NCBI GenBank assembly: GCA_032716605.1
Contig: CM064572.1
Location: forward strand, 41,562,982 to 41,626,981
Reading direction: 5' to 3'
Length of the DNA: 64,000 nucleotides
Source: Paralithodes platypus
Taxonomy: Eukaryota > Arthropoda > Malacostraca > Decapoda > Lithodidae
Both the position numbers and the translations under genes were made by a program. A model generated the notes under the pieces. That model did no database searches and was not told where the DNA came from. It was given only the letters and a program-made list of their open reading frames with translations. Positions 1 to 10,609 of this stretch are shown piece by piece; the stretch's first letter is position 1, and each line of letters starts with the position of its first letter.

Positions 1-1277
1 GATGTACTTTTCCAGTTTTGAGTTCAAGTTTGTGGACTCTGAAATATTCTGCATCCACAGAGATGTCTTCAGAGTTCATGAAGGTGTACGTAACTCTTCT
101 TATCTTAAATTAGAAATTCACTAGAGGTTAGTCACTACGTTGCTATAACTCCGAAGTTCAATGTAGGACACTTTTTAATACACTTGCACGTATTTCGAGA
201 TGTTTGCAATTCTATTTATTTAGGTCACTTTTGAACTCTAACTTTTCTTGTATCTCGTCACTGATACTAAATTACATGTAGTTTCTATATTATTTCTTTT
301 CTTGATGTAGAGATGCACTTACTTTAGTTGAGGGTTCTTCTGATGCTCCGTGGGCCGTCCAGGTTGGCCGTTCGTGTGAAGAATTTACAGTTGGATTAAT
401 GGGCTTGGGGTCTTGAATATGGTTCTGTAACTAGTGGAGAGACAGTTGGTCACCATATCGGATTAACGCAAGTATTCTCAGCATATAGCTTTCAACAAAT
501 ACTTGACTATCCTGATCTTTATATTAATCGTTGATGGAGTTCTGTTCAGGTACTCTTGAAATGAGGTTTTAAATACTATGTTTCAGGTCTTGCCGGATTA
601 ACATAGTATCGGACTAACGCAAGAAGAGTTTAGATAGTGGCTCTTCTTGACTGTTTCTAACCCTTATAAGAGGTTCAAGGAACTCGGGCGGTGTTAACCT
701 TTTAGTCACAAATCCTGGTGGGGTGCCACAGACAATTTGCGCCTAGGATTTATATATGCAGAGTGCCCGTGAGGGTGTCTCCCTAAACCCTTCTAACACA
801 AAAGATCTTTCTACCTTAGATCTCTGTGAGAAAAATGCTAGTATAACTTCTGAATAGAAAAATTATGAAAGGTAGGGTTGCCTGTGTCTTTCAACGTTTT
901 CACTATACTGGAATTTCCCTAATAGGTATAACTATATTAAGTTCTGGGATGCCAGCAATAATAAGGTTAAACATATATAGATACTATTGCACTATTAAAG
1001 TTATTAAAACATAAGTAGAAGATGACATACTACTTTATGATTTTGATACTTATATATATATATATAACTATTACAGGTCTCTATGTTAAGTGATTGAGTT
1101 GCCACATATAACAAAGATCCTAAAACAATTCTTATATATATTCACAGACAGTAAAAGGACTTCAGGGTGCCGTTATCAATAACTATTGCTGAAATGGGTA
1201 AGATTAATATTCCTTCAGAGCGGGATGCCGATCTCAAGAAAGCTTAGTTCTACATGCTTCCTTCTCGCTTCTCGGGG
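1..1277. other. Unassigned AT-rich flank
   Basis: No reading frame, RNA gene or terminal repeat is recognisable here. The only internal structure is a weak re-use of a phrase containing GGATTAACGCAAG near 461 and GGACTAACGCAAG near 612, and a short TA run near 1056-1070. The segment ends where the BEL/Pao LTR begins (TGTGGTAAAC at 1278). It is probably the pre-insertion target of that element or older decayed repeat. Confidence 0.5.
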
Positions 1278-1603
1278 TGTGGTAAACTATCAATGGAAGT
1301 TAAATATTACTAAGCTATAATGAATCAAATAAAATCAATCTAAATTAAAACTATCCATATCTAAATTGAATTCAATCTGAAACAAACTAATTTATATCCA
1401 AAGGTCTCACATAATAAATTTATATATAGGGTAAGGTTATAAGGGTTAATATTAGCCAGAAATTAACTCACCAATAGTTCCACGTGGCAATGAGGCAAGG
1501 GAGAACGTTTACTCAATATGGCGGACAATGGGGAGGCAAGACACCGGTCCCGAGACTCGAGTCAAGTGAAAGAAAGAATAAATTATTACATGGGAATGGA
1601 CAT
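1278..1603 (-). repeat. BEL/Pao 3' LTR, distal half
   Basis: This matches 17318-17645 almost base for base, starting at TGTGGTAAACTATCAA. It is cut at 1603 by the Gypsy insertion, and the LTR resumes at 10108. The last four bases, ACAT (1600-1603), are one half of the Gypsy target duplication. In element orientation this is the outer, 3' end of the 3' LTR. Confidence 0.93.
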
Positions 1604-3641
1604 TGTTACGCTGGCCAGCTTGCCAGAATGTACTCGTACTCGCTAGCGCTCGCCAGGGCAGTGAAATGGGCTATAATAATCGTAGAACGATGTTCTTTCT
1701 TGCTTAGTATTCATGTTGTCACAGACAGATCAGTGTTTGTCTTTATTCTTGCCTGTGACACTTGGAAGTATTTGAAATCATTGATAGAGTTATAAGATAT
1801 GTAGTGTGAATTGCAAGGAGAGAGAGCGAGGGAAGCAGCGAGGTGGTAGTATGTGCGTGTGTATGTACGTGTGCATTCCTCGCTTGGGCAGGGCCACCCG
1901 CTCGTGATTGGCCGGCGGGCCTGGCGTGTCATATGACGACTCCTCTTCATGATGTAGTGGTCTGTGATTGGGGGCCGCTGTCTTAGCTCGGTGGGTGGGG
2001 GGCTCCTTCCCGCGTGTCTCCTCAGAGCTTGCTATGTTGTGCTTGGTCCTAGACGTCCCTTGCATTCTGTCCCCAATCTAACCCTCTTTACTGCTTTTTC
2101 TCTCTGTGAACTCCTTCTTTCCAATACTTCTCATCTTTATTCATTTATCCACCCCTTCTGGTTCTCCATACGACTTCCATAGTCGGCCAGTCGTATTACC
2201 AGCACCAGTTCTCACATATATGTTTTGCACTAGCTTTAGGGATTATTAGAGTCATAGTCACATGGTATCATAGTATTGGGTGCTTCTAATTATTGGGTTG
2301 TTCTTTCCTACTATTTAATGCTAGACAGTGGAGGGTATCTTTGGTCATTGTCTGAGTTTTGTATATGGCAAGTCAGAGCCTGTACGACTTCGACGGAGCT
2401 AGGTAGCCTGTAACCCTTGTGCATATTTTTCCTTTGCGAGCGTAGCAGTATACAAGCGAAGGGCTTTTGCCTACTCTTGCTTGTATGCTTGCTACCTCAT
2501 TTTGTTGACCATTGTGGAGTGCCAGGGTAAGACCAGATACTTGAGATCTGGACTTACCAAGAGAGCCTCCTAGTCACTTAACGTAACATAAGGGAAATCT
2601 GTTCAGGGGAGACAGTAGGCTACGAGCATGCTTGCGCTCTGCCTAGGCTCCTTGTACCTTTTATGCCGCTGCTAGACTTTATTAGTAAGAAAGACAGCAT
2701 TGTGTTTATTAACTCTAACTGCGTATGCTTTAGGAATTATTCACGTATTATTTTAGCCTAGGTTATTTTAGGTTAGCCTAGGTTGATGCTAGGTTGATGT
2801 GAAGGGGGATCAGCAGGGTTGGGCCAATCAGCGCTCTGCAGACCCCCGTAATCCTGCGTTAATCTCTAACCGTTTTGGTAAGATGATCCTCAGGGTATTA
2901 GAGTGTTGAGCCTATAATTAGGCTTTGTAATTGGGGTTGTGTGGGACAGGGATCTGCCTTGCTTAGGCCAATCGGCTTTCTGCAGACTCCCATTTTCTTA
3001 TGTTCTTATGTTCTTATAGTGCACAAACCAGTTTGGCTGTTATGTTGGCTACGGAAGTACTGTTTTTGAGTGGCTGTTATTAGTGCTGTCACAGAGTTGT
3101 TCCACTCCCTTGTTTTGTATATTATGTATCCTACTTGTTGGTGTATTTAAGATACACGCTTTGGTGTCCTGCCCCTGCATTATTTCTGTTCTATATTCGA
3201 CGAGCATCTTAGAGCATCAGACGTTTTCAGAAGATTCCATATCTGTTTGCTGTAGGACTAGACTTCCAATGTTTTTATAGAGCATTGAAGAGTTTAGTGT
3301 TGAGTTCAGACTTACACTAAAGTTAACGTAAGCATATACTCCTTTATTAAAACTTGTTATAGTTTATTTAAGCATTGTTATTACTTGAGAGAATTTTATT
3401 AACGTAAATACTCCTGTTGTGAGTAGGCTTTGCCGTCACCGGAAAGCCTTTGTAGAAGTGCACTAAACCCAGTTAATTGATACCCCGTTATCCAGTAGAT
3501 TAACTCTGGAGGGTTTAAGTGTTTTGTTCACCGGCTTAATAGTTCGAGGGTTTGGAATTAGCGTACCGTTGTTGCAGATATAGCCTATTTTCTAGTCCAA
3601 TATTAAGTGCCCTTGTTTATTTCTTTGTGCCGGTCGTAACA
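1604..3641 (+). repeat. Gypsy element 5' LTR
   Basis: It is 2038 bp against 1769 bp for the 3' LTR. Most of the extra length is a LINE tail at 2799-3018 that the 3' LTR lacks. Apart from that, the two LTRs differ by scattered substitutions and small indels (for example around 1930 and 2645), which suggests a fairly recent insertion. Short frames inside it are not genes. Confidence 0.93.
2799..3018 (+). mobile_element. 5'-truncated CR1-like LINE tail inside the 5' LTR
   Basis: This segment is the reverse complement of 62261-62485, the 3' UTR of the LINE at the right edge of the window. It ends in the same tandem TTCTTATG repeat (seen there as AACATAAG). It is absent from the equivalent point of the 3' LTR (near 9485). 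It was therefore either inserted after the Gypsy element landed or lost from the other LTR. No coding sequence is included. Confidence 0.9.
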
Positions 3642-3660
3642 AATGGCAACCTTAGTCCAG
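3642..3660 (+). promoter_or_regulatory. Probable primer binding site of the Gypsy element
   Basis: One base after the 5' LTR comes TGGCAACCTTAGTCC. It starts with TGG, as expected for pairing with a tRNA CCA end. I did not identify the tRNA, so the assignment rests on position and the TGG start. Confidence 0.45.
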
Positions 3661-3902
3661 TATATAGTGAACTGAATATTGCATTTTTTTTTGGGGGAGA
3701 AATCTTATTGCCATTTGGGGTTGAATTTATTTCTCGCTGTGTTGGCAGTGGACATTGTTTTGAGGATATATGGAACTTGTTGGAGTTTATTGGTGACCTA
3801 GTATTGAACTTAAAAACATCTTCGAATATTTTTGTGAATAAAGCTACGCGAGAGTTTGGCTACTTTTGTCTTGACTTGGGATTTTTTGCTGTTGACTCCA
3901 TC

Positions 3903-5871
3903 ATGTCACTGGACGGGTCTGAGCATAGTGAAGGCACAGTGCGAGAGACAGACGAGGAGGTGGAGAAGGTGGAGTTGGTTAACGGCGTTCGGGTGGTGAA
4001 CAATGAGGAGGATGCTCGGAGGTTTTTGGAGGAGCCTGTGTCGGCGGACCGGGTGTCGGGGCTGGACCGGTACGGACTGCAGTGTATAGCCACGGTCTTA
4101 GGGTTTTCTGGTACTAGCGGTTTGTCGAGAAGTGAGCTGGTTACCTGTGTGCTGGGTGGGGTGCATGGGGATTCGGGTGGAGCGGGAGCTGGGGCACCTT
4201 CGTCCCAGCGCCCATTCCACTCAACTCCTATCATGTCGCCCCATCGGGTTCCGGAGCCGGGTACGTTCCTGCAGGCCGATGTCCGCTGGAGGTTGGGGAT
4301 GCCTCTAGGTGACTCACGGGGTGGGTCCCCGGTAGTAGCACCCCCTCCTCAGGGTTTGACTCCCGAGATGTTGTTTCAGCTCGAGCTCGCCAAACTCGAG
4401 CAGCAAAAGCATGAGGCTGAGCTCAAGTATGAGTCTGCAAGGTATTGTGCCGATGTTGACCTAGAGAAAACTCGTATAGAGGTGACGAGGAGCCGGGTCG
4501 TCCAGGGGGGTCGACCCCATGACCAGTCCCTGTCGCATCTACTAAAGTTGGTTCCAGTGTTTGATGAGTTAGAAGTTACAGAATTCTTTCTCCGTTTTGA
4601 GAAAAAGTGCCGGGAGCACCAATGGCCCGAGGAGAAGTGGGCAGCCCTTGTTTCTTCACGATTGACGGGGAAAGTACTCAAGGCATACGATGCTTTACCC
4701 CTAGAGTCTTGCATTGACTACGAGGTGTTGAAAGAGGCTGTCCTGAGGGCGTATGAGTTGCAGCCAGAGACCTATAGGCTGAAGTTTAGGGCTGTTCCTA
4801 AGAGAAAGGAGAGTACTTTCCAGGAACACGCTAGAGAGCTGTCAGATGCATTTGAGAATTGGTTGAGGTCGGAGAAGGCAACTACTTTTGATGCAGTGAA
4901 GCAATTAGTGTTGTTAGAACAATTTTTCAAATGTACTGGCAGTGACTTGACTCTTAACCTGAAAGAAAAGCAACCTAAAACTCTGCAGGAGGCGGCTGAG
5001 CTGGCTGACCTCAGGTTGTCATTGATTCGTGGGTGCGGGTCTACACAGAGAGCTGAGGCAGGTAACCAGGGGCGTACCACTCCACCCCCCGAATTAAGGA
5101 CACAACTATTTACCCATTTAACCCGTGGAGCCCCGGCTAGTTTTGTAATGTTTGTTCACCAGAACCCGGCCGGTTTTCAAAAAAATGGTTTTATTCCAGA
5201 AACAATAGCGAATGGGTTAGGAATGAAGGAAAAACCACGAAAAACCGCTCAAAAAGCTTAAAGAATGGTCCTACAGAGCCCCCGAAAACGTATTTTACAA
5301 GAGTAAAAAATTTAAGGCAATTACCCAAAAAAAACAGGTTATTGCAGGCTCACGCGCACGCACGTGGACTTTGATAGTTTTCAACCATAGGGACGATTGC
5401 GTGCGATACGTACACAGTTCCCATACAAATATGAGCCCTCTCGAATGGCTACACCTGAGGTTACGGTCGGAGCAATTAGGGTGACTCGTCAGACGCGTCG
5501 CTGGGGCTGTGCGTTACATACATCGCCGACGCGTCAGACGCGTCGCTGGGGCTGTACGGGTTAAGAGTACTGGTGCCAATTTTGATCCCAAGTTGAAACC
5601 CATCCCGTTAAAGAAAGGCCAGGACCCTTCCTCACCTCAGAGGAAGTCCAAGAGCGAAGTGGAGTGTTTCAAGTGTCATGAGAAGCGGCATTTTGCGCGC
5701 TCATGTCCGAGCACACCGCCTACAGCAGTGGTGTCACTAGTGAGCAACATCGGTGTGTCTTTGAGGTCTTCCGCGTTTGCCCGGGGTAATATGTCAGTTG
5801 CGAAGTCACAGTCGGTGCAGAAGCAGAAGGAGGGCTCGTCACCCGTCCGAGATGCTTTTTTGCGGTCATAG
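3903..5871 (+). pseudogene. Gypsy Gag with CCHC zinc knuckle, interrupted
   Basis: The likely start is the ATG at 3903 (MSLDGSEHSEG); an upstream in-frame extension to 3552 has no Gag character. The N-terminal half is acidic and Pro-rich. Residues around 4530-5030 form a capsid-like helical segment (LLKLVPVFDELEVTEFFLRF, then an EKWAALVSSRLTGKV stretch) resembling the SCAN-like Gag region of Gypsy elements. A TTAA MITE splits the frame at 5118-5564. After it, a CCHC knuckle (CFKCHEKRHFARSC) is readable at about 5667-5708. The two halves are in different frames even when the MITE is mentally removed, so there is also a frameshift. The role is the particle and nucleocapsid protein of the element. 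Confidence 0.85.
5118..5564. mobile_element. TTAA MITE, family B copy 1 (piggyBac-like)
   Basis: This 447-bp non-coding insert is flanked by TTAA at both ends. The right end, read inward, is TTAACCCGTACAGCCCCAGC and the left is TTAACCCGTGGAGCCCCGGC, giving imperfect terminal inverted repeats. A second copy in the opposite orientation lies at 52639-53084. Near the right end it contains a duplicated GACGCGTCGCTGGGGCTGT phrase. TTAA duplication plus ends starting CCC fit the piggyBac superfamily. There is no transposase. Confidence 0.88.
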
Positions 5872-6496
5872 GGGGCACGGCACTGTGAGGTGGGATGGTG
5901 TGGAGCATAGGCTTGAGTTGCTGTGTGATACGGGCGCTTCCCAGACACTTATTAAGAACTTCACTGGCAAGCCTATTAACGCGGCTCGGGTTGTGGTGGT
6001 TCAAGGTATCAATGCTACGCGGTCTTACCCGCTGGTCAGAGTGGAGCTTGAGGTGGATGGTGTGACACGGGAGTTGGATGTGGGTGTTGTGGAGAAATTG
6101 CCAGTTGAGGGGGTTGACCTCCTTCTTGGTAACGACTTTGCGGTGCCTGCTTCTGAGGTTCCACCCTTAGTCATTGCCGAGAGGGCGGCCGACACGAGTA
6201 GGGAGGGGCAAGAGGGGCTCGAGAGATCTCAGTCCGCTCAGGTGTCACAGCCTAGTACCCAGGTTTCAGACCAGCGGAGGAAGGGTCGGAAGGAGAAAGT
6301 CAAGGCTGGTGGTCGGGTTGAGAGTTTGGACCCAGCGACACTCCTTGGTGACTCGGTACTTGCACCAAATTTGAGCTCCGGAGTGGCCCCAGAACCTGTC
6401 CCCCCTAGTGACATGGTAGGGTGTGATGGCACTCCGCGACAGAGTAGTTCCCAGGTGCAACTAGAAGATCATAGTCTTGAGAGTTGTGGCTATTGA
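5777..6496 (+). pseudogene. Gypsy retropepsin (protease) region
   Basis: The aspartic protease signature LLCDTGASQTLIK lies at about 5920-5958, and the second conserved element DLLLGNDFA at about 6118-6144. Together they span one retropepsin subunit, which would cleave the element's Gag-Pol. The frame overlaps the CCHC frame, implying a frameshift between Gag and Pro. The tail after 6180 is a Gln/Ser/Pro-rich linker. I see no integrase DDE core between here and the RT; that segment appears deleted. Confidence 0.85.
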
Positions 6497-7979
6497 ACTC
6501 GATGAGGACGGGGAAGCATGTCATGTGAATCTGTTGAAGGAGTTTGTGAGGCGCCCACCTGAGCAGCCTACTGTCCCTGTGTTGATCTGCAGCGGCCAAG
6601 GTGGAGAAGGAGGGGGGGGCAGTGAGGCACAGGTGGTAGAAAGTTGGGATTGTCATGTCTCGTCGGAGCAGTGGGCAGGGAACACGAGTCAGGTGGCTGT
6701 GGAAGCGCTTGAGCACCTGCCTGAGCACCAGCGTGCAGCCATCCAGCACCTGCTCGGTTCATACCCCACTGTTTGTGCTGAGCACCCAGGCCTCACAACT
6801 CATGCGGTGCACGATGTTCCGCTGGCAGGTCACTTGAGTGTGAGTAAACCGTTGGCCTCGTTGTTTCAGTTGTTCAAGGTAGGCGACGAGGCTTTGGCAT
6901 GGTTGTCAGGTCAGGGTCGACCCATGGCTGCTAAGGGTGGTGGTCAGTATCAGGCCATTAAGCAGATTGGTGAGGTGAACTATGGACTAGATACGCCCGA
7001 CAGTCGCATAGCCTCCCAATGCTGCCCTAGTAAAATGCAACAGCCCTACCATAGACCGACTGTATCTGGCCGTGGCGCTGAAGGCGGTGATGCTGCGCAG
7101 GCAGATGTAGTCGCAAGGAATGTGGGGGTGCGCATGTACGGTATCGGCGGGGAAGCATTAGCACTTATGAACTGTGGGAATGACTGCACAGGTGGTACAG
7201 ACTGTCCCTCTCATGACCTGGCTGTTTTAGGGACAGAGGTGGAGAAGGAGGGAGACAATAGTTTAGAAACTGCGGTCCCGGCTGGGTTGTGGGAGGGCAA
7301 TGAGCATGTTGTTCTTCGAGATATGTTGCAACCTCTTGTTCCTAAGCGCCAAGAGAAGTTGTTTACTAGGCTGTGGCAGTACGTCCGCATGTTTGTTGAT
7401 GCTCCAGGCCTGATGTCCGGGGGGGCACCCGACATAGAGGCTGGAGACATTGCAAGGCTCAAATTGGCTCCCTACCGTATAAATCCTGCTCGACAGCATG
7501 TCGTAAAAGCAGAGCTGGACTACATGTTGGAGAAGGGTCTGAGGGATAAGGGATATCGTGAGTGGTCGTTGCCAGTAACTTTGCAACCTGATTTAAGTGG
7601 CAAGAACCGTGTTTGTGTTGATTGCAAGAGTGTTGGTGCATCATCCCTGACAGACGCCTATACCTTATCCAGAGTTTACGACCCCATAGACCGCATCGGG
7701 GCTGCCTCGTTTATCACTAAGGTGGAAATAGTGAAGGGTTATTGGCAGGTCCCGTTGCCGGAGAGAGCGAAGAGAAGTGCCAGTCTTGTGATGGACTGGG
7801 CCGTTTATCAGTGTCAGGTGTGGTTTTGCTGCCAGAACACAAGTTGGATGTGTGGCATGTTAAAGGCACTGATAATGTTCTGGCTGATTGTTTGTCACGG
7901 GAGGGTACGTTTTAAGGAGCACCCTCGCCGTTCAGTCAGTGTCGGTTTGAGTGGAGAAAAATTAGGCTTGTCCCTGTAG
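6477..7979 (+). pseudogene. Gypsy Pol: integrase C-terminal pieces, RT N-terminal half, RNase H end
   Basis: In order: an integrase tail motif CHVNLLKEFVRRP (about 6519); an RT leader LPEHQRAAIQHLLGSYP ending in PGLTTHAVHDVPLAG (about 6716-6830); an integrase GPY/F-like segment VGDEALAWL and QAIKQIGEVNYGLDTP (about 6880-7000); a second RT leader LVPKRQEKLFTRLWQY (about 7334); then RT proper with LAPYRINPARQHVVKAELDY and YWQVPLPERAKRSAS. The YxDD catalytic part is missing. In another frame, WHVKGTDNVLADCLSREG (about 7855-7910) is the usual RNase H end. The tail-plus-leader module is thus present twice, and a deletion joins RT to RNase H. The element's polymerase is non-functional. Confidence 0.85.
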
Positions 7980-8338
7980 TGCAAAGCCGCCAAAAACACT
8001 ATTAAAAATATAAAAACCTCACATAAAAACTCTTTCTTTTTGATAGTATATAAGTGCAAAATGTTACAGCAAGAATCTAAGACATTCTGAGATTTTGTCT
8101 TTGTAGGCTAGGCTTGGTGAAGCTTGCTCGTTGAGCGTAATATTGTTAAGTGATACTATTATTTTTGGGAAGTGTTGTGTAGATTTTTTTTTTTATATAA
8201 CGAAGTGTTTTATGTTTGAGATTGTGCCTTGTTTTCACAACTTGGGGGAGTAGCTGGGTGATGCGGGGTTGGTGGGCATTCTGTCTTGTCAGATGTGGCG
8301 TTTACCTGAGGTTAAAACGTCCCACATCTTGGGCGGGG
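7980..8338 (+). other. Gypsy 3' untranslated region with polypurine tract
   Basis: This is non-coding sequence between the RNase H remnant and the 3' LTR. The last bases, GGGCGGGG (8331-8338), sit directly against the LTR start TGTTACG and are the probable plus-strand primer. A T-run lies near 8187-8196. Confidence 0.7.
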
Positions 8339-10107
8339 TGTTACGCTGGCCAGATTGCCAGAATGTACTCGTATTCGCTAGCGCTCGCCAGGGCAGTGAA
8401 ATGGGTTATAATAATCGTAGAACGATGTTCTTTCTTTCTTAGTATTCATGTTGTCACAGACAGATCAGTGTTTGTCTTTATTCTTGTCTGTGACACTTGA
8501 AAGTATTTTATATCATTGATAGAGTTATAAGATATGTAGTGTGAATTGCAAGGAGAGAGAGCGAGGGAAGCAGCGAGGTGGTAGTATGTGCGTGTGTATG
8601 TACGTGTGCATTCCTCGCTTGGGCAGAGCCACCCGCTCGTGATTGGCCGGCGGGCCTGGCGTGACGCCAGCTCTTCATGACGTAGTAGTCTGTGATTGGG
8701 GGCCGCTGTCTTAGCTCGGTGGGTGGGGGGCTACTTCCCGCGTGTCTCCTCAGAGCTTGCTATGTTGTGCTTGGTCCTAGACGTCCCTTGCATTCTGTCC
8801 CCAATCTAACCCTCTTTACTGCTTTTTCTCTCTCTGAACTCCTTCTTTCCAATACTTCTCATCTTTATTCATTTATCCATCCCTTCTGGTTCTGCATACG
8901 ACTCCATAGTCGGCCAGTCGTATTACCAGCACCAGTTCTCACATATATGTTTTGCACTAGCTTCAGGGATTATTAGAGTCATAGTCACATGGTATCATAG
9001 TATTGGGTGCTTCTAATTATTGGGTTGTTCTTTCCTACTATTTAATGCTAGACAGTGGAGGGTATCTTTGGTCGTTGTCTGAGTTATGTATAAGGCAAGT
9101 CAGAGCCTGTACGACTTCGATGGAGCTAGGTAGCCTGTAACCCTTGTGCATATTTTTCCTTTGCGAGCGTAGCAGTATACAAGCGAAGGGCTTTTGCCTA
9201 CTCTTGCTTGTATGCTTGCTACCTCATTTTGTTGACCTTTGTGGAGCACCAGGGTAAGACCAGATACTTGAGATCTGGACTTACCAAGAGAGCCTCCTAG
9301 TCACTTAACGTAACATAAGGGAAATCTGATCAGGGGAGACAGTAGGCTACGAGCATGCTTGCGCTCTGCCTATTTATACCGCTGCTAGACTTTATTAGTA
9401 AGAAAGACAGCATTGTGTTTATTAACATTAACTGTGTATGCTTTAGGAATTATTCACGTATTATTTTAGCCTAGGTTGATGCATAGTGCACAACCCAGTT
9501 TGGCTGTTACGTTGGCTAAGGAAGTACTGTTTTTGAGTGGCTGTTATTAATGCTGTCACAGAGTTGTTGCACTCCCTTGTTTTATATATATGTATCCTAC
9601 TTGTTGGTGTATTTAAGATACACGCTTTGGTGTCCTGCCCCTGCATTATTTCTGTTCTATATTCGACGAGCATCTTAGAGCATCACACGTTTTCAGAAGA
9701 TTCCATATCTGTTTGCTGTAGGGCTAGACTTCCAGTGTTTTCATAAAGCATTGAAGAGTTTAGTGTTGAGTTCAGACTCACACTAAAGTTAACGTAAGCA
9801 TATACTCCTTTATTAAATCTTGTTATTGTTTATTGAAGCATTGTTATTACTTGAGAGCATTTTATTAACGTAAGTACTCCTGTTGTGAGTAGGCTTTGCC
9901 GTCACCGGAAAGACTTTGTAGAAGTGCACTAAACCCAGTTAATTGATACCCCGTTATCCAGTAGATTAACTCTGGAGGGTTTAAGTGTTTTGTTCACCGG
10001 CTTAATAGTTCGATGGTTTGGAATTAGCGTACCGTTGTTGCAGATATATCCTATCTTCTAGTCCAATAATAAGTGCCCTTGTTTATTTCGTTGTGCCGGT
10101 CGTAATA
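8339..10107 (+). repeat. Gypsy element 3' LTR
   Basis: It is 1769 bp and collinear with 1604-3641 except for the LINE tail missing here. It ends CGTAATA and is followed by the ACAT target duplicate at 10108-10111. Small frames within it mirror those in the 5' LTR and are not genes. Confidence 0.93.
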
Positions 10108-10570
10108 ACATGAATATTATGCTTATCTGTCAGTCAGTCATGGCGTCGATGAGAGCGTCGTGATGGTGTAGCTGTTTGTATTGCTGTCAGTGTATTGTGC
10201 GAGGCACAATAGCGCGATCAACTGAGGGTGGAAAATAGATGTTAACAGGTCGGTGTTCGTGAAGGCTCTGCTCTCTCTTCCTCAGAGGCACACCTTGCTG
10301 CCTTGGCAAACGCCAGGAGCCCAAATTATCGTACCGCATCTAAGTTGCTCTATACAATAAATTATATTAATATATACGATAAATTCATATATACTACATA
10401 AGACCATGGCAATATTGCTTAATAGCATATTAGGCCTTTTATAACTTAACTTATTTACAATCTTATAATATACGATCTACTCGTCCTACGTCGTGTTGCA
10501 GGAGCGACCGTGACGTCACAGAGACATACGGGATCACAAAAGAGTCGTAGCCTATCGTATTTACGATACA
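10108..10570 (-). repeat. BEL/Pao 3' LTR, proximal half
   Basis: This continues the split LTR and matches 17642-18106, including the phrase GTCAGTCAGTCATGGCGTCG and the terminal ATTTACGATACA. In element orientation this end is the 5' start of the 3' LTR, TGTATCGTAAAT. Together with 1278-1603 and minus one ACAT copy it gives 785 bp. Confidence 0.93.
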
Positions 10571-10582
10571 CTCCCCCCACAA
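10571..10582 (-). promoter_or_regulatory. BEL/Pao polypurine tract
   Basis: On the minus strand the bases directly before the 3' LTR read TGTGGGGGGAG. A purine run in this exact position is the usual plus-strand primer of an LTR retrotransposon. Confidence 0.75.
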
Positions 10583-10609
10583 AAAAAATACCTGAACCCC
10601 ACCTTAAAC

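Larger units (their letters stand above)
1604..10107 (+). mobile_element. Gypsy/Ty3-type LTR retrotransposon (INT before RT)
   Basis: Long direct repeats at 1604-3641 and 8339-10107 begin TGTTACGCTGGCC and end CGTAACA/CGTAATA. ACAT lies directly outside each end (1600-1603 and 10108-10111). The intact BEL LTR at 17640 has a single ACAT at the same spot, so the boundaries are certain. The interior codes for Gag with a CCHC knuckle, a DTGA protease, integrase C-terminal (GPY/F-like) pieces, RT, and a final RNase H scrap. The integrase part precedes RT, as in Gmr1-like Gypsy elements. Most of the integrase core, the second half of RT and most of RNase H are missing, so the copy is defective. Confidence 0.93.

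Noticed and set aside
3552..3902. N-terminal extension of the Gypsy Gag frame (570-residue reading)
   Set aside because: The first 117 codons start 89 bp before the LTR end at 3641 and read hydrophobic leader/UTR sequence; Gag-like composition begins at the Met at 3903.
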